From positions 3,157,192-3,221,191 of the forward strand of contig OZ345356.1 in assembly GCA_977006965.1 (NCBI GenBank): a DNA stretch of 64,000 bases, given 5' to 3'. Each line of letters starts with the position of its first letter. The stretch's first letter is position 1. The stretch is from Phymatolithon calcareum. Its lineage: Eukaryota > Rhodophyta > Florideophyceae > Hapalidiales. The position numbers were made by a program, and so were the translations under genes. Under the pieces are notes generated by a model. That model saw nothing but the letters and a program-made list of their open reading frames with translations, did not search any database and was not told the origin of the DNA. Shown one piece after another: positions 42,758-53,370 of this stretch.

Positions 42758-43290
42758 ACTATCTTCTAAGCATTCATGCATTTCGCGTATTCCTCTTGTG
42801 AGGCTAGCAGCACTTTGAGAGGCTAGGCTTCTTCCATTGCTATCAATGTTCTGCGAATCTGACTTCTGTTTGCACTTCGACCACAGTGTGATAGCACTTG
42901 ACGAAACAAACGACTTTTGTCCATCCTTCGGATGTGTCAGAGCCATATCGCTAGAGTTCTGGTCACAAAAATTGATTTGAGGCCAGAACGGAGCGGGTCG
43001 GTGAAGTTCTGCGGAAGAACCAAGGACACTTTGAGGGCCTAGACTTCTTCCATTCTTGTGAATTTTCTGCGAGTCTGACTTCTTCTTGCATGTAGACGTC
43101 CGCCAGGTTGTCAGAGATAGACTCTGGGGTTAGTCGGACGCATTGAAGTGACACTTGACGAAACAAACGACTTTTATTCATTCTTCGGATGTGTCCCAGA
43201 CATATCGCTAGAATTTTGGTAATACAACTGGAGATGAGGCTGGAGCGGAGCAGATCGATGAGTTTCTGCGGAAGATCTTAAGAAATATTG
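42758..43290 (-). repeat. family R4 copies 3 and 4 in a diverged tandem duplication
   Basis: The segment 42826-43018 is repeated at about 43042-43282: CTTCTTCCATT, TCTGCGA.TCTGACTTCT, TTGACGAAACAAACGACTTTT, TTCGGATGTGTC and TTCTGCGGAAGA. The R4 peptide CVRLTPESISDNLADV is readable in the second unit on the minus strand. Confidence 0.6.
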
Positions 43291-43585
43291 AGACTTCGTG
43301 TCTCTTTAAAGAAATAGCTCTTCTTCAAAAGTTTGGAAAGAATAAGAGGAGAACGTTAGACTATACATCAGAGATAAAAATAAGAGAGCTGTTCAAATCA
43401 GACTTACGGAACCAATATTTCTTCCCACTTTAGGAAGACGTTCCAAGCTCCGGCGGTTTGTCATTCTGAGAGAATGCGATGCCGGAATGGACAAACAAAA
43501 CGACCAGAATTGGCGAGTATCTTCAAAAGGCAGATATCTGGTCGCACTCCTTGCCGAGGTGAAGAAATTGGCGCCAGTAGCGTTT

Positions 43586-45310
43586 TTTTGAATTTGGAAT
43601 TTATTAAACGCCCTCAGTAACACTCATGAGACTGCAAGGGAGATGCGTTTCAGCAGCTACGTTGTAGCTTCGATCATATATTCAAATACTTATAACTCGG
43701 GTTAACGTCGGAGCCCTAGCTGCAAAAACCGTCTCCCGTAAGAGGGCGGAGGGAAAAGCTTGGGGTCCACTGATCAGATTTCCTCAATTGGCGCTTTGTC
43801 TATTTCATGTCGTCGTGGAAGACGATAGTGAAGAAGAGTAGCTTGTCTAGAGCTTTTTCAGTGATATTAATCTCCTCTTTGGTCAGTTCATATCTTCCGA
43901 GGTATTCTTCCAAGTTGTTCATGAGGATTGGTACAGTATCACCGAACTTGTCTGTGAGAAGTGATGTGCTCATTGGGGGAACCGACCGAATGCCCACTTT
44001 ATCACCAATTGGCGGTGCCGTGTTTTCGGGAGTCTGATATTCGCCGGGGTGGACCCGGGCAGATTGTAGGGAATTTTTCTCATTCTTTTGGACTCCGAGA
44101 CGTCTCTTTCTTCTTTGAAGAGCAACGATTTTGCTGAAACTCCCTGTTTGAGGGAAGTCAGTGCCATCTCGAATAGGTCGTACTGTAGCATTGCCGATAT
44201 GTCTCGACTAACCCATTGTAGTTCTTCCACATCTCTTTCCTCGATTGGGACGGCCAGAAGGCTCCTTTTCTTTGATCTGGCTCGTTCCAGCATTCTGAGT
44301 GTTAGCACGAGTCTCCTGTTTTCGGCGTTGTGAATTCGGCAAAGAAGGCGAAGTCTGACGTACCGGTTTTTCGATATTGGACCAAATACTTGTGCGAAAA
44401 ATGTCTTCTCCACTTCTGCGATTGCTGTCTGGACTCTCGCCGTCCATGACGTCAGGTGCATGGTTGAATCAACGACTTGTATGTCTTCACTGCTTTCAAG
44501 GGGCTGAGTGCCCGCAACGAGACACCCAGGGACCTCAGTTGATATACCGCGATCTTGGCGTATCGGATGCGCTAAAGCATTTCTGTATCGGTAACTCCCT
44601 CATTACTGAGTGAGATGTCAAGGTATGATACCTCTTTGACCTTTGCCAACGTTTTCACTGCAAGCTTGAAAATGGGTGATCTTGTGTCTTCTGAGAGAAT
44701 TACTTCCCTCTTCCCAGCTTTCGTGTTCCAAACCATCTGCCTGTCTCCTGCCCATTTCGATGCTATATTTAACAGTCTCTGTAGTCCCACTGGTGTCTTT
44801 GCCGACAGGAGAACGTCGTCCGCAAAGAGGACTGCGGCTACATCTGCGAATTCTCGCGGCACTCGGCTTATTCTTTCCGCGAATTCGTCCATGAAAGGGT
44901 TGTACAAACTTGGACTCAGCGGAGACCCCTGAGGTACTCCACTGTCGATTAGGAACCACTTCTGCTGCGAGTCACCAGCCGTGGATATCCACGAAGGCAT
45001 CAAGAATGGTTCGAGCATCACGCATAGCTCTTGCGGTAGAATTCTTCTCATTCGCTCTTGCAGGTGGTGTCTAGGCACTGTGCCGTACGCTGCCTTCAGG
45101 TCTAATACTGCGATGCATCGCTGTCCTCGTTTTTGTAGTTCCAGCGCCTTCAAAATTGCGAGCTCCGTACTTTTCCCTTTCCGAAATTCCAGCTAGATGT
45201 TGTGGTTCTTGTATCTTTGACGGAGCATAATATCAATTGCGGATTCCACTACCTTTCGGACCTGACGCAGTAGGGATATGGGTCGGAAATTATTTGGATC
45301 GTCATGGTCT
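43586..45310 (-). pseudogene. LINE lineage B, 5'-truncated copy
   Basis: The 3' terminus is at about 43590 (minus ..GAGTGTTACTGAGGGCGTTT). Coding frames 45153-44572, 44461-43970 and 43997-43800 read CIAVLDLKAAYGTVPRHHLQ, DSGVPQGSPLSPSLYNPFMD, AAVLFADDVLLSAKTPVGLQ, MVWNTKAGKREVILSED and QVFGPISKNRYVRLRLLCRI. The first RT aspartate block has AAYGTV instead of AAYDxV, and frameshifts at ~44560 and ~43980 break the frame. Inactive. Confidence 0.85.
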
Positions 45311-47400
45311 CTTTTCTTGTGCCGCGGGAGGCGTCAGTAGCGTGTTAAACAGAGCGTGCGGAACGCGGAAAATTTTTTGCCGGATTAAACTAAATCATAG
45401 TCCTTCATTCAAGAAAATGTGAGTTCTGGCAATGGCGTCAGCAAAGTGTTTTAGTCGTCATCTAATCTACGAAAATATCTATCTCCTGAAATTCCACATG
45501 CTTCTAGTGCATCACGTTGTTTGCATCTTCAAGAACCTTGATAACGTGAAAGTATTTAAAGGAAAGGTCGAAATGTGCAGAACTCGAGAGGAATGGGAAA
45601 GTCATTTGAATAGAGAGATGTAGGATAGACCGTGTTCTCGCCTTACATTAATGATGATGTTTGCTTTATTTTCCTTGAGGCTAGCATGTGTAGATGGCTT
45701 CATTTGATTCCACTTTCTGATGTTGGCAGAGTTTGTCATAGACGATATGATACCTTGGTTTGGAGTATCGCGAAGAAGAGAGGAGTATGCTCCAGATGTG
45801 CATTGTAGCATTATCTTCCGGACGATCCTTTTCTCATCAATGCGCAAATATATGTCATAACCAGCCCTAGCGACGGTCCTTGCTCTATTTTATCAACTAG
45901 AAGGAGGGATCTCTTGCCTCTTCGGCTATCCTTCTTTTCGTCATGGCGCCCACCATCTTCAAGCCATTTGCGTGTGTGTTGTAAATAACCGAACCATGAA
46001 ATGGCGCAACGAACACAACATTTGGGAAGTACTCCTGCCACAGGCAAAAGAGTCATACCGCATCCTGGAAAACGCGGTTGCGCGGTAGTTGCATACAATT
46101 TAGGAAAAGATCTGCAGACGTGCGATGAGGATCAGCTGTAATTGATGGTGTATACGATAGAGCGAACCTCCCTGGTTGCCCGAGAGCGCAAAGTAATTTT
46201 TGTTGTCGACTGCATCGAAGCGACATGTAGGAACCACCCTTCTGTATTCGTAATTAAATGGATTAATTACGAAGGTACCATAGGTCCCAACTTGAGGAAA
46301 GTCGGCACGTTTCTAGACATATTCCACTAGCATTGAAAATTCATCTTACTTAATCGGAATTGCTTAGAGTCACGTCAATGGTTCTGGCCACTTCTTTCTC
46401 TTCTGTTGGTGTGCACGAAGGCTTCTTCAAGATTCTGATGAATTGCTTAGAGTCACGTCAATGGTTCTGGCCACTTCTTTCTCTTCTGTTGGTGTGCACG
46501 AAGGCTTCTTCAAGATTCTGATGAGTGTTCCAACTGCCCATGATCCTTGACTGCCCATTTCTTCAAATAACTTCGGTGGGTTCCTCGGAAAATGGACCCT
46601 TCTGTATTGTAACCCCTAGCGATTTACACGCAATAGAATCGCAGCACTGGATTTTGTCACTTTGCACTATTAAATTGTCCTTGAATTGGACAGTCAGGTC
46701 AGAGTTGGATAATCCGGAGATTATGGTGATTCAACCCCTTGTATCAATGACCTCCCGATACCGAAGTTGCTAAGCTTTCTCGAATGAGCGAGATGACTTA
46801 TTCGCGCACCAGCCTGATATCAATCAAAGTCAAGCTTTCCTCTTGGTGAGATGACTTGATGAAGTCAGCAATTGTCGTCCTTTGATTCACAGCCCTAAGG
46901 TAGGATCAAAAGAGGATAATAGGTTCCACGATTGTAGTGCCTAAATGGTCTATGAATCAGTGGCTGCGTCCACGACGAGTGGTACGCGCTGTCTCCAGCG
47001 ATCGGTTTCTGCCGCACTAGCTAGCGCTAGAATTTGACGTGTGGTTATTCCTTCTTGTTCTTGATGCTTGGTTCCTCCTCAGTGAGGAACTCCTAGCGTG
47101 CTTTTATATCATTTCTGCTACACCAATTTCGTCATCCAACTTGGGTAAACATTTGCGTTCCTATTGAACACGAAAGTAAACTATCCACGAAATCAGTCGA
47201 ATGATTGCTACTGTAATACACGCAATAAGTGTTGCGTGCAATGTATACGACCAAGCCTTCTACGCCGCGCTGGTCCACGTGGAATACCACGAACACGATC
47301 TAGTCCCCATGCTGAGTCTCGACAGATTCCTTGGATATTGCTCGGATTCTGCGACCCGAAAAAGGAAATTACATTTTTACCGAGCGTAGTTTCTATTTCA
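45311..47400. other. no recognised gene
   Basis: About 2 kb with only short ORFs. Apart from the perfect 83-bp tandem duplication listed separately I see nothing supported. Confidence 0.4.
46358..46523 (+). repeat. perfect 2 x 83-bp tandem duplication
   Basis: 46358-46440 and 46441-46523 are identical by eye (AATTGCTTAGAGTCACG...AGATTCTGATG). This indicates a recent duplication or an assembly artefact. Confidence 0.9.
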
Positions 47401-47404
47401 TGTG

Positions 47405-47677
47405 TCTAGATTTGAACGTGCAGAAGCATTAGGTTACATAGCACTTGGCAATCCATGCAAGTTGCATGTGCTGCCGTCTATGACCTGCTGGGCGATATAC
47501 ACGTAATTGGCTGGGTAGCCAAAAGGGTATAAATACCAAGGTAGAGTGCCCGCGTAGAGAAATAAAAGGTACCAGTTTATCAACAAGGATATGGTCCCTA
47601 AGGTAGGGCACAAGATTCGTTTACAGATATTTCTTTCTGGGCAGAGAATTTAATTGAAGCTTGTGTTCTGCTAGTGT
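47405..47677 (+). promoter_or_regulatory. probable LTR/leader upstream of gag fragment
   Basis: Contains a TATA-like GGTATAAATACC at 47527-47538 and AATAAA at about 47562, then ~110 bp to the gag ATG at 47678. This layout fits U3-R-U5 and leader of a gypsy element, but LTR ends cannot be set because no second LTR is present. Confidence 0.4.
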
Positions 47678-48003
47678 ATGGTGACCACACGATCGGGTGC
47701 TGTAACGGATACAATGGAGGGAACAGGAGGAAGCAATGAGGAGGGTTCGTCTCAAGTTGCTATTTTCCAGCCCGTGAGCCATCCGGTTCTGAAGAGCGTT
47801 GACCCAAAGAAAGTCGCCCCATTTTTGAAGGACCGCGAAAGGTATGAAGATGAGGTGTGTGAAATGCGGAAAGAAATGCCCAGCATGACTGCCGCATCGT
47901 ATAAGATTTCGATTGATAAGACTATCATTGAAAATATGGATTTTATTGAAGCTTTTGACGCGATTGCCCCAGGTGTGGCTGTGAATCACTATACTGTTTC
48001 CGG
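47678..48003 (+). pseudogene. gypsy gag N-terminal fragment
   Basis: ATG at 47678. It reads MVTTRSGAVTDTMEGTG, then QPVSHPVLKSVDPKKVAPFL and RYEDEVCEMRKEMPSMTAAS, clearly homologous to the gag at 1313-1870. After about residue 105 the homology stops at a GC-rich inverted repeat beginning near 48003, which truncates the element. No pol follows. Confidence 0.8.
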
Positions 48004-48202
48004 GTGGGGGGACTGGCGCAAGTGCGAAAAATAAATGAATTATTAATTTATTGGGGGGACTGGCGCTGAAATTGTGTGCGTTTGCAGGCTGTACGGGCAT
48101 GCATGCGAATACGGCCTGTATTCGACGGTGAATATCAGCGCCAGTCCCCCCAAAGTTAAAATTCACTAATTTTTAGTGTCGCCAGTCCCCCCACCTGCCA
48201 TA
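48002..48202. repeat. ~200-bp nested inverted repeat (MITE-like hairpin)
   Basis: Each arm carries two GGGGGGACTGGCG boxes. The left arm has them at 48006 and 48055 (plus strand) and the right arm at about 48140 and 48185 (complement). The arms also share the AT-rich spacer between boxes, so the whole folds into one hairpin with a ~75-bp loop region. It lies exactly where gag homology ends and 270 bp before the large helicase gene. It may be a small transposon or the left boundary of the following region. Confidence 0.7.
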
Positions 48203-48437
48203 TTGCTCGGAACGTAATAATTTATTTCCTGACAGAAGAATATGTCTTTACAGTTTGTATGACAAGAAATCTTTGTGTCTGAGCGTCTTTTATTGAAACA
48301 GCTCCAGGACGTCGTCGACTACTTGGTGAGCAGGATCTGTACTTAAAGAAATCTCCAATTGGACAATGCAATGGTCTCGCAAGGCGGCCTTCCATCACGC
48401 TCGTGCTCTCGCACTATCGAACTCTCACGCTTACACG

Positions 48438-48460
48438 TCACTCACTCTCACTCACTCTCC
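48438..48460 (+). promoter_or_regulatory. pyrimidine-rich leader element shared with the gene at 56003-59365
   Basis: A 23-nt run made of CTCACTCA-type blocks ends 15 nt before the ATG at 48476. The identical 23 nt occurs on the minus strand at 59391-59413, 25 nt before that gene's ATG. It could be an initiator or transcription-start element. Confidence 0.6.
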
Positions 48461-48475
48461 CTATATCTCTTGGAT

Positions 48476-51400
48476 ATGGAGGCTAGTGGTGTATCGGATC
48501 TGGGGGAGGCTGATTTAGTTCAGCTTGGCCAACAACACATTCGACCATGTGCGGCAACCGGGTCTTTTATTTGTTCGAGGCCGACAACATGCGGGATTGA
48601 GATTGGTTGCACGAAGAAATCGTTCTTGCAGCATCTCAAGCGATGCGGACATGAGCTCACAACCGCAGAGTCGGTCCATTTATGGAACTGTGCTCTGCGG
48701 TCTTCGGCTGTTTTTAGTATGCCTCACCCACATCGTGAAGCGTACCGTCAAGGCGGTGCAAGTCATGGAGAGCTTCCTCCGATTGAGGGCTTGCCTGTCG
48801 TCATGGCTTTCAAGTGTCCACGCTGTGATGTTCTCGCAGAGTCTGCTGATACGATTCGAAGGCACAGCAAGGATGCTCACAGCTCATCAATTTCTAGATC
48901 GACCATCCGGACTCTAGTTGCAGTCCCCTGTCAGTCTTTATCGCGCAAGAAGGGACCGAAGAAACTGTTTCTGGTGTCGAGGACAGAAGAGAATGCGGAG
49001 CCAGTAGCGTTTTCTGAGAGACTGATGCATGCCGTCGCTACCTATGATCCTGGACAAGTTCCTCGGTCGCATATTCGTGCTGCTAGCGATCGCGAAAAAA
49101 GCAGTTTTGTGAGCCTTGCGCAATGTCAAGAACGTCTGGACAGCCAGGGTCTTGAAATGGAAGATGCTTGGTCACTTGCCCGGTTTCCAACCACAAACGA
49201 TGATGCACGAATTTTGTCCGTTGCAAATCATCTGTCGAAAGCTCTGGAAGGCCTGTTTGTGGAAGCTCGGGAGCTCTTTACAACTATCGACAGCTTTCGG
49301 TCGACATTGTTGACCATTGGAACAAGTGGTACTCTGGATAAGAAACAAGGCTTTCGATTTCTGCCGAACGACAAGGGTGGAAACAGCACCATGGAGAAGT
49401 ATGCGAGAACTACACGCGTTCTTCTCCTTGTGGCGTGCCGTGTGTATCTTAACCGAGACAAATACGCTAGGATCAACATGTCTGTAAAGCAAAGCATGGC
49501 GGCGGAGCAGCTTCTATGTGCATGCGGGCCTGACGCGGAACGTGAAGCTGTACAAGAAAAGGTGCATCGCTTGCTCTGCGCAGTGCTGTTTCAGGAGAGC
49601 AGTATTGGTCGTGGAAGCACTAGACTTTTCGCTTCTGCAGTTGCTGCATGTCTATGTGTTTCAGGGGACAGTGTGGACAAGCTCTTCTTCAAGCAAGGAA
49701 CCCAACTGTCTCCGATAATTTCGGCTATTCTCTATGCAGGATCATGCTGTGCTCTGCTGGAGATTCGAAAGTACTCCGACGAGTCAATCGCAGCTCAGGT
49801 CGAAAAGACTATGGAAAGGGTAATGGGACCGGAGGCCAAGGCTGGAATATCGGTGTTTGTAGACTTGCGCTCGATATGCGCCACCGTGCGAGCGGAAGAG
49901 GTCGTTGAGAACAAGTACAGGAAGTGTCCGAGTCACAAAAAGTGTGGAATGGTTCGGGGAGTAGAGCTAAGTGCAGTTAAGCTTGGAGCCGCTGTCGTTA
50001 ACATGCAGGCAGATCTACGGAAGACGATCTTTGAGGTTTTATTGAAATCGAAGGCGCTTCCTGACGGTTTTCGAGCATCTTGTGACGTGATGGTGGATGA
50101 TGTCGAGAAAGCCACGCCGGGGTACTGGGCTCTAGCAGACGTGCGGAATGCAACATTTGTCGGGCAATGCACTACATGGATGCAGATGAATGTTGTTGCA
50201 GACATAGCGCATTGTGACCTCGGGGCATGGTGCCAGGCGGCGAAAGACCTCGTGCCACTGTTGCTGTGTACTGTTCATTTGTCCGGTGGAGCGCCAAGCC
50301 GCGGAACCGAGCTTGGGAGCATGTCGCTGCGGAACACACACAGTAAGAAGCGCGGATTCTTCTTTGTTGTGGACGAAGTCATGATCATTCCGACGTTTCA
50401 CAAGATGAGAGCAATACTTCGAGGTGCAATGAGTTTCATTTCACGGCATCTCGACAAGGAGACTTCGTTTTTATTTAAAGCGTTCTTCTTGTTGGTGCAT
50501 CCAGTTATTGTTGCGCATGCCGTGATGGAAGACGAGTTGGTACCAGTACCGGTCGGTGTGGAGGGCGAGCAGCTGCTGCAGAAGCGGTCCCTGGTTAGAG
50601 ACAGTGTTTGTCTGGGGACGTTGGAAGCTGAGGACGTAGCCCGAGAGATCGGGTGTGTATTTGCTAAGTACGAAATTGAATTCACATTCTCTTTGTATCG
50701 GCATTGGCAAAGAGGCTATTCGAAGGAGCGAGGAGCAAAATCAGCCATGAGCCGATGCTATAAGATGGGGATTGGAGAGGATGAGTTTCAAGACGACGAG
50801 AATTTGGACGGAACATTCGAAGCAAGCATATTGCAAGCCGGACATTCTATGCGAACAGCGAGATTGAGCTACGCACAGACAAGCCGGCTAGGAGAGCTTT
50901 CTGCTGGAGCCACTGAGGAAAAAATGGACTTGTTTCGCCAGGCATCGTACGAGTGGCACCAAGACCTTGGACTGCGGAAAATGGAGGAGGGATCTGCGGA
51001 GGTGTGCAGTGAACAACCTAGCGTACCGATTGGAGTGCGCGAGGTATCGAATAGCCAGTCCGGGTGTCAGACTATGGCAAGTGCAAATGAAAGCTTGAGC
51101 CCGGCAGTGATGAAGAGTATCTCCGACTCTATAGCCACCCTTGTTCTGCAGAGACTCGGGTCTCAGAGCAATACCCCTCAAAATGTGTGTCGTCGACTCG
51201 ATTTCGAGAAGGAGCCGTCAGAATCTGTGCAATACGGTGTGAGCATGGAGCCGCCAGGGACGTCATGCGGACAGCAGCATAGATTCGAAGCTCTACAAGC
51301 TCTTCGAAAGGTTACGAGGAATCCTCAAGCTGAATTTCGGTCCGATGAGCAGCGAAAGGCCATGGAGGCCATTGCTGAGAATCGGAGTGATGTTGCTGTC

Positions 51401-53233
51401 GTGCTGTCGACTGGATGCGGGAAGACGGCGGTGGTGATGGGACCGATTGCGTACGAGCAGGGGGTAACGGTGTGGGTATGTCCTCTGAGAGCGCTTCGGG
51501 ATGAAACGAAGGAACGCCTAGAGCATGCCGGAATTACAACGTATTGTTCGGAGTGGTATGCAGACGAAGTGCATGGACTTGGAAATGTACTTCTCGTTGC
51601 GCCGGAGGAGATTGGACTGCCGGAGTTGAGCGGGATTTTGAATCGGTTGAGTCGAGCAAGAAATCTGAACCGTATTGTCATTGACGAGGCACACATACCT
51701 CTGTTTTCACGTGAATACCGGGAGTGCATGGTTCGATTGCAGACAGTTGGTGCGGTGGGATGGAGAGGACAGCGGGTTCTGCTAACGGCGACTGCTCCAG
51801 AGGCGATGCTTGTGCGCATTGCACGCATTTGTGGTGTCGAGCGAGATGGTCTGGAAGTTATTCGGGGAGACCCTTGTCGACCGAATCTCGTACTTAATGT
51901 TCTCGGTCTCGAAGACAGCAAGATGGACACGCTGGAGAAGGGAATTGTTATTCAAGTCCGCCTTGCGTCTGCAAGAGCTCGACGAGCGGCATTGGTAGAG
52001 AATCGCAAGGAATTCGGAGCCAAATGTCTGATTGTGTGTCTAACGATTGCGGACGTGCATGTTGTTGCGGAAACGTTGAAGAAGCAAAAGTATAAGCACG
52101 TAAATGTGCTGATGTACCACAGCAAGATGAAGACGGAGCATCGGAATGAATCACAGTCGATGTGGAAGCTAGCCAAGCCGGACAAGCTTACTGTTATGGT
52201 GGCGACGGATGGATTCTCTACTGGTACAGACGCGCCTGACGTCCGCAGCGTTATTATTGCGGGAGGGTCAAGATCATTGATCGAGTTGTGGCAAGCGTGC
52301 GGTCGTGGAGGTCGAGATGGGAAGGCGGCATATGTTACCGTTCTGTTCCATGGTGGTCATTTAACTCGAGCGTCAGCAGGGAACGTGACAGAGCCAATTG
52401 AAGGAGCAGGAAACTTTGAAGAGTGGGCCAGGAACAAGTCACGGTGCAGGCGAGCTGGCATCGAGGAAACAATGGAAGGATTGGAACAGTACCCTACATG
52501 CACGGAGCGGGGGAACGGGACTGGGGCTTGCGACGTGTGCAGGCAAAGAGCGGGCGAATCAAGAGACCGAGCGCTGGGATGCAGTTCTGTGACCGTCTGT
52601 GGAAGCAAGCGTCCGTCGGAGACTGAGCTGGAGCGTGCTCATAAGAAGCGAGCACTGGGACAGCGTGAGTCGGAGGAGCAGACTATTCGAATGAGGAAGT
52701 GGGGTAAGGAACTGTCAAAGTATTGTGCGGCGTGCCTCTTCGACGCTTGCACCTCTAGAGACTATATGTTTCATCCGAAAGAATATGCGGCACTTGTGCG
52801 CGGGAATGTGCAGATGTGTAATTTGGCATCGTGCCGTCTAATCAAGTTGGTATGCGTGCGGTGTTTGCAGCCGGAGCATCGTGTTAAGGACTGCAAAGTA
52901 CTACCATCTGTTCAAGGGACAGGAAAGACACGTTGCCGTCGATGCTTTATTGAAGGGGTGAATGGGCGGAATATTCACTGGCCTAGTGAATTTGGGAGAG
53001 CATTAGCATGTCCCTTCGAGGCGTGCACCAAGTTTGTGATGGTTTGCTATCGAAATACGGGAACGCGAGAATCGCTGCTGGAGATTGTGCCGATAGAGCG
53101 GAGAGAGAGGATTAGAAATGCGACAGAGTTTGCGGATTGGCTGGTGAACGACAATGTTGAAGACCATGCAGGAATATTCGAAGCTATGGAATGGGGGCAC
53201 AAGCATTTTAAGCTGAAGTACTTTGATATTTGA
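48476..53233 (+). CDS. telomere-linked-helicase-like protein: zinc fingers, recombinase-like region, RecQ-type helicase
   Basis: ~1585 aa (frame open from 48359; ATG 48476 chosen because the shared leader precedes it, ATG 48371 is the alternative). A C2H2 finger, FKCPRCDVLAESADTIRRH (C114, C117, H130, H135), follows a Cys/His cluster at 33-61. A tyrosine-recombinase-like region has APSRGTEL (R609) and LQAGHSMRTARLSY (H790, Y799). The superfamily 2 helicase has STGCGKT (978-984), DEAH (1070-1073), LLTATAPE (1102-1109) and QACGRGGRDG (1273-1282). A RecQ-type zinc cluster (C1324, C1342, C1352, C1355) and a CCHC knuckle, CVRCLQPEHRVKDC (1460-1473), follow. From memory, the same order occurs in fungal subtelomeric helicase proteins. 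It presumably acts on DNA in the nucleus, in telomere or element maintenance. It lies ~9 kb from the terminal array. Confidence 0.85.
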   Translation: MEASGVSDLGEADLVQLGQQHIRPCAATGSFICSRPTTCGIEIGCTKKSFLQHLKRCGHELTTAESVHLWNCALRSSAVFSMPHPHREAYRQGGASHGELPPIEGLPVVMAFKCPRCDVLAESADTIRRHSKDAHSSSISRSTIRTLVAVPCQSLSRKKGPKKLFLVSRTEENAEPVAFSERLMHAVATYDPGQVPRSHIRAASDREKSSFVSLAQCQERLDSQGLEMEDAWSLARFPTTNDDARILSVANHLSKALEGLFVEARELFTTIDSFRSTLLTIGTSGTLDKKQGFRFLPNDKGGNSTMEKYARTTRVLLLVACRVYLNRDKYARINMSVKQSMAAEQLLCACGPDAEREAVQEKVHRLLCAVLFQESSIGRGSTRLFASAVAACLCVSGDSVDKLFFKQGTQLSPIISAILYAGSCCALLEIRKYSDESIAAQVEKTMERVMGPEAKAGISVFVDLRSICATVRAEEVVENKYRKCPSHKKCGMVRGVELSAVKLGAAVVNMQADLRKTIFEVLLKSKALPDGFRASCDVMVDDVEKATPGYWALADVRNATFVGQCTTWMQMNVVADIAHCDLGAWCQAAKDLVPLLLCTVHLSGGAPSRGTELGSMSLRNTHSKKRGFFFVVDEVMIIPTFHKMRAILRGAMSFISRHLDKETSFLFKAFFLLVHPVIVAHAVMEDELVPVPVGVEGEQLLQKRSLVRDSVCLGTLEAEDVAREIGCVFAKYEIEFTFSLYRHWQRGYSKERGAKSAMSRCYKMGIGEDEFQDDENLDGTFEASILQAGHSMRTARLSYAQTSRLGELSAGATEEKMDLFRQASYEWHQDLGLRKMEEGSAEVCSEQPSVPIGVREVSNSQSGCQTMASANESLSPAVMKSISDSIATLVLQRLGSQSNTPQNVCRRLDFEKEPSESVQYGVSMEPPGTSCGQQHRFEALQALRKVTRNPQAEFRSDEQRKAMEAIAENRSDVAVVLSTGCGKTAVVMGPIAYEQGVTVWVCPLRALRDETKERLEHAGITTYCSEWYADEVHGLGNVLLVAPEEIGLPELSGILNRLSRARNLNRIVIDEAHIPLFSREYRECMVRLQTVGAVGWRGQRVLLTATAPEAMLVRIARICGVERDGLEVIRGDPCRPNLVLNVLGLEDSKMDTLEKGIVIQVRLASARARRAALVENRKEFGAKCLIVCLTIADVHVVAETLKKQKYKHVNVLMYHSKMKTEHRNESQSMWKLAKPDKLTVMVATDGFSTGTDAPDVRSVIIAGGSRSLIELWQACGRGGRDGKAAYVTVLFHGGHLTRASAGNVTEPIEGAGNFEEWARNKSRCRRAGIEETMEGLEQYPTCTERGNGTGACDVCRQRAGESRDRALGCSSVTVCGSKRPSETELERAHKKRALGQRESEEQTIRMRKWGKELSKYCAACLFDACTSRDYMFHPKEYAALVRGNVQMCNLASCRLIKLVCVRCLQPEHRVKDCKVLPSVQGTGKTRCRRCFIEGVNGRNIHWPSEFGRALACPFEACTKFVMVCYRNTGTRESLLEIVPIERRERIRNATEFADWLVNDNVEDHAGIFEAMEWGHKHFKLKYFDI

Positions 53234-53250
53234 ATAGGGAATAGGAAAGC
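53231..53250 (+). repeat. interstitial telomere-like motif
   Basis: Directly overlapping the helicase stop codon is TTTGAATAGGGAATAGG, nearly two units of the terminal heptamer. The first bases of the terminal array (62246 on, TTTTGAATAGGGAATAGG) are the same. Confidence 0.6.
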
Positions 53251-53344
53251 AATTGTAATAAATGTGATGGGAAATGTTTGTATGAATATGTGTGAATTGG
53301 TGGTTTGGTAGTTTTGAGTAATATGATAAGGGAAAGTTTACGAG

Positions 53345-53370
53345 AGAGATCTGAGATCTCTGGCGTAGAA
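53345..53370. promoter_or_regulatory. palindrome P, copy 1
   Basis: AGAGATCTGAGATCTCT followed by GGCGTAGAA. It lies 112 bp after the helicase stop and pairs with copy 2, 132 bp further on. Confidence 0.75.
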
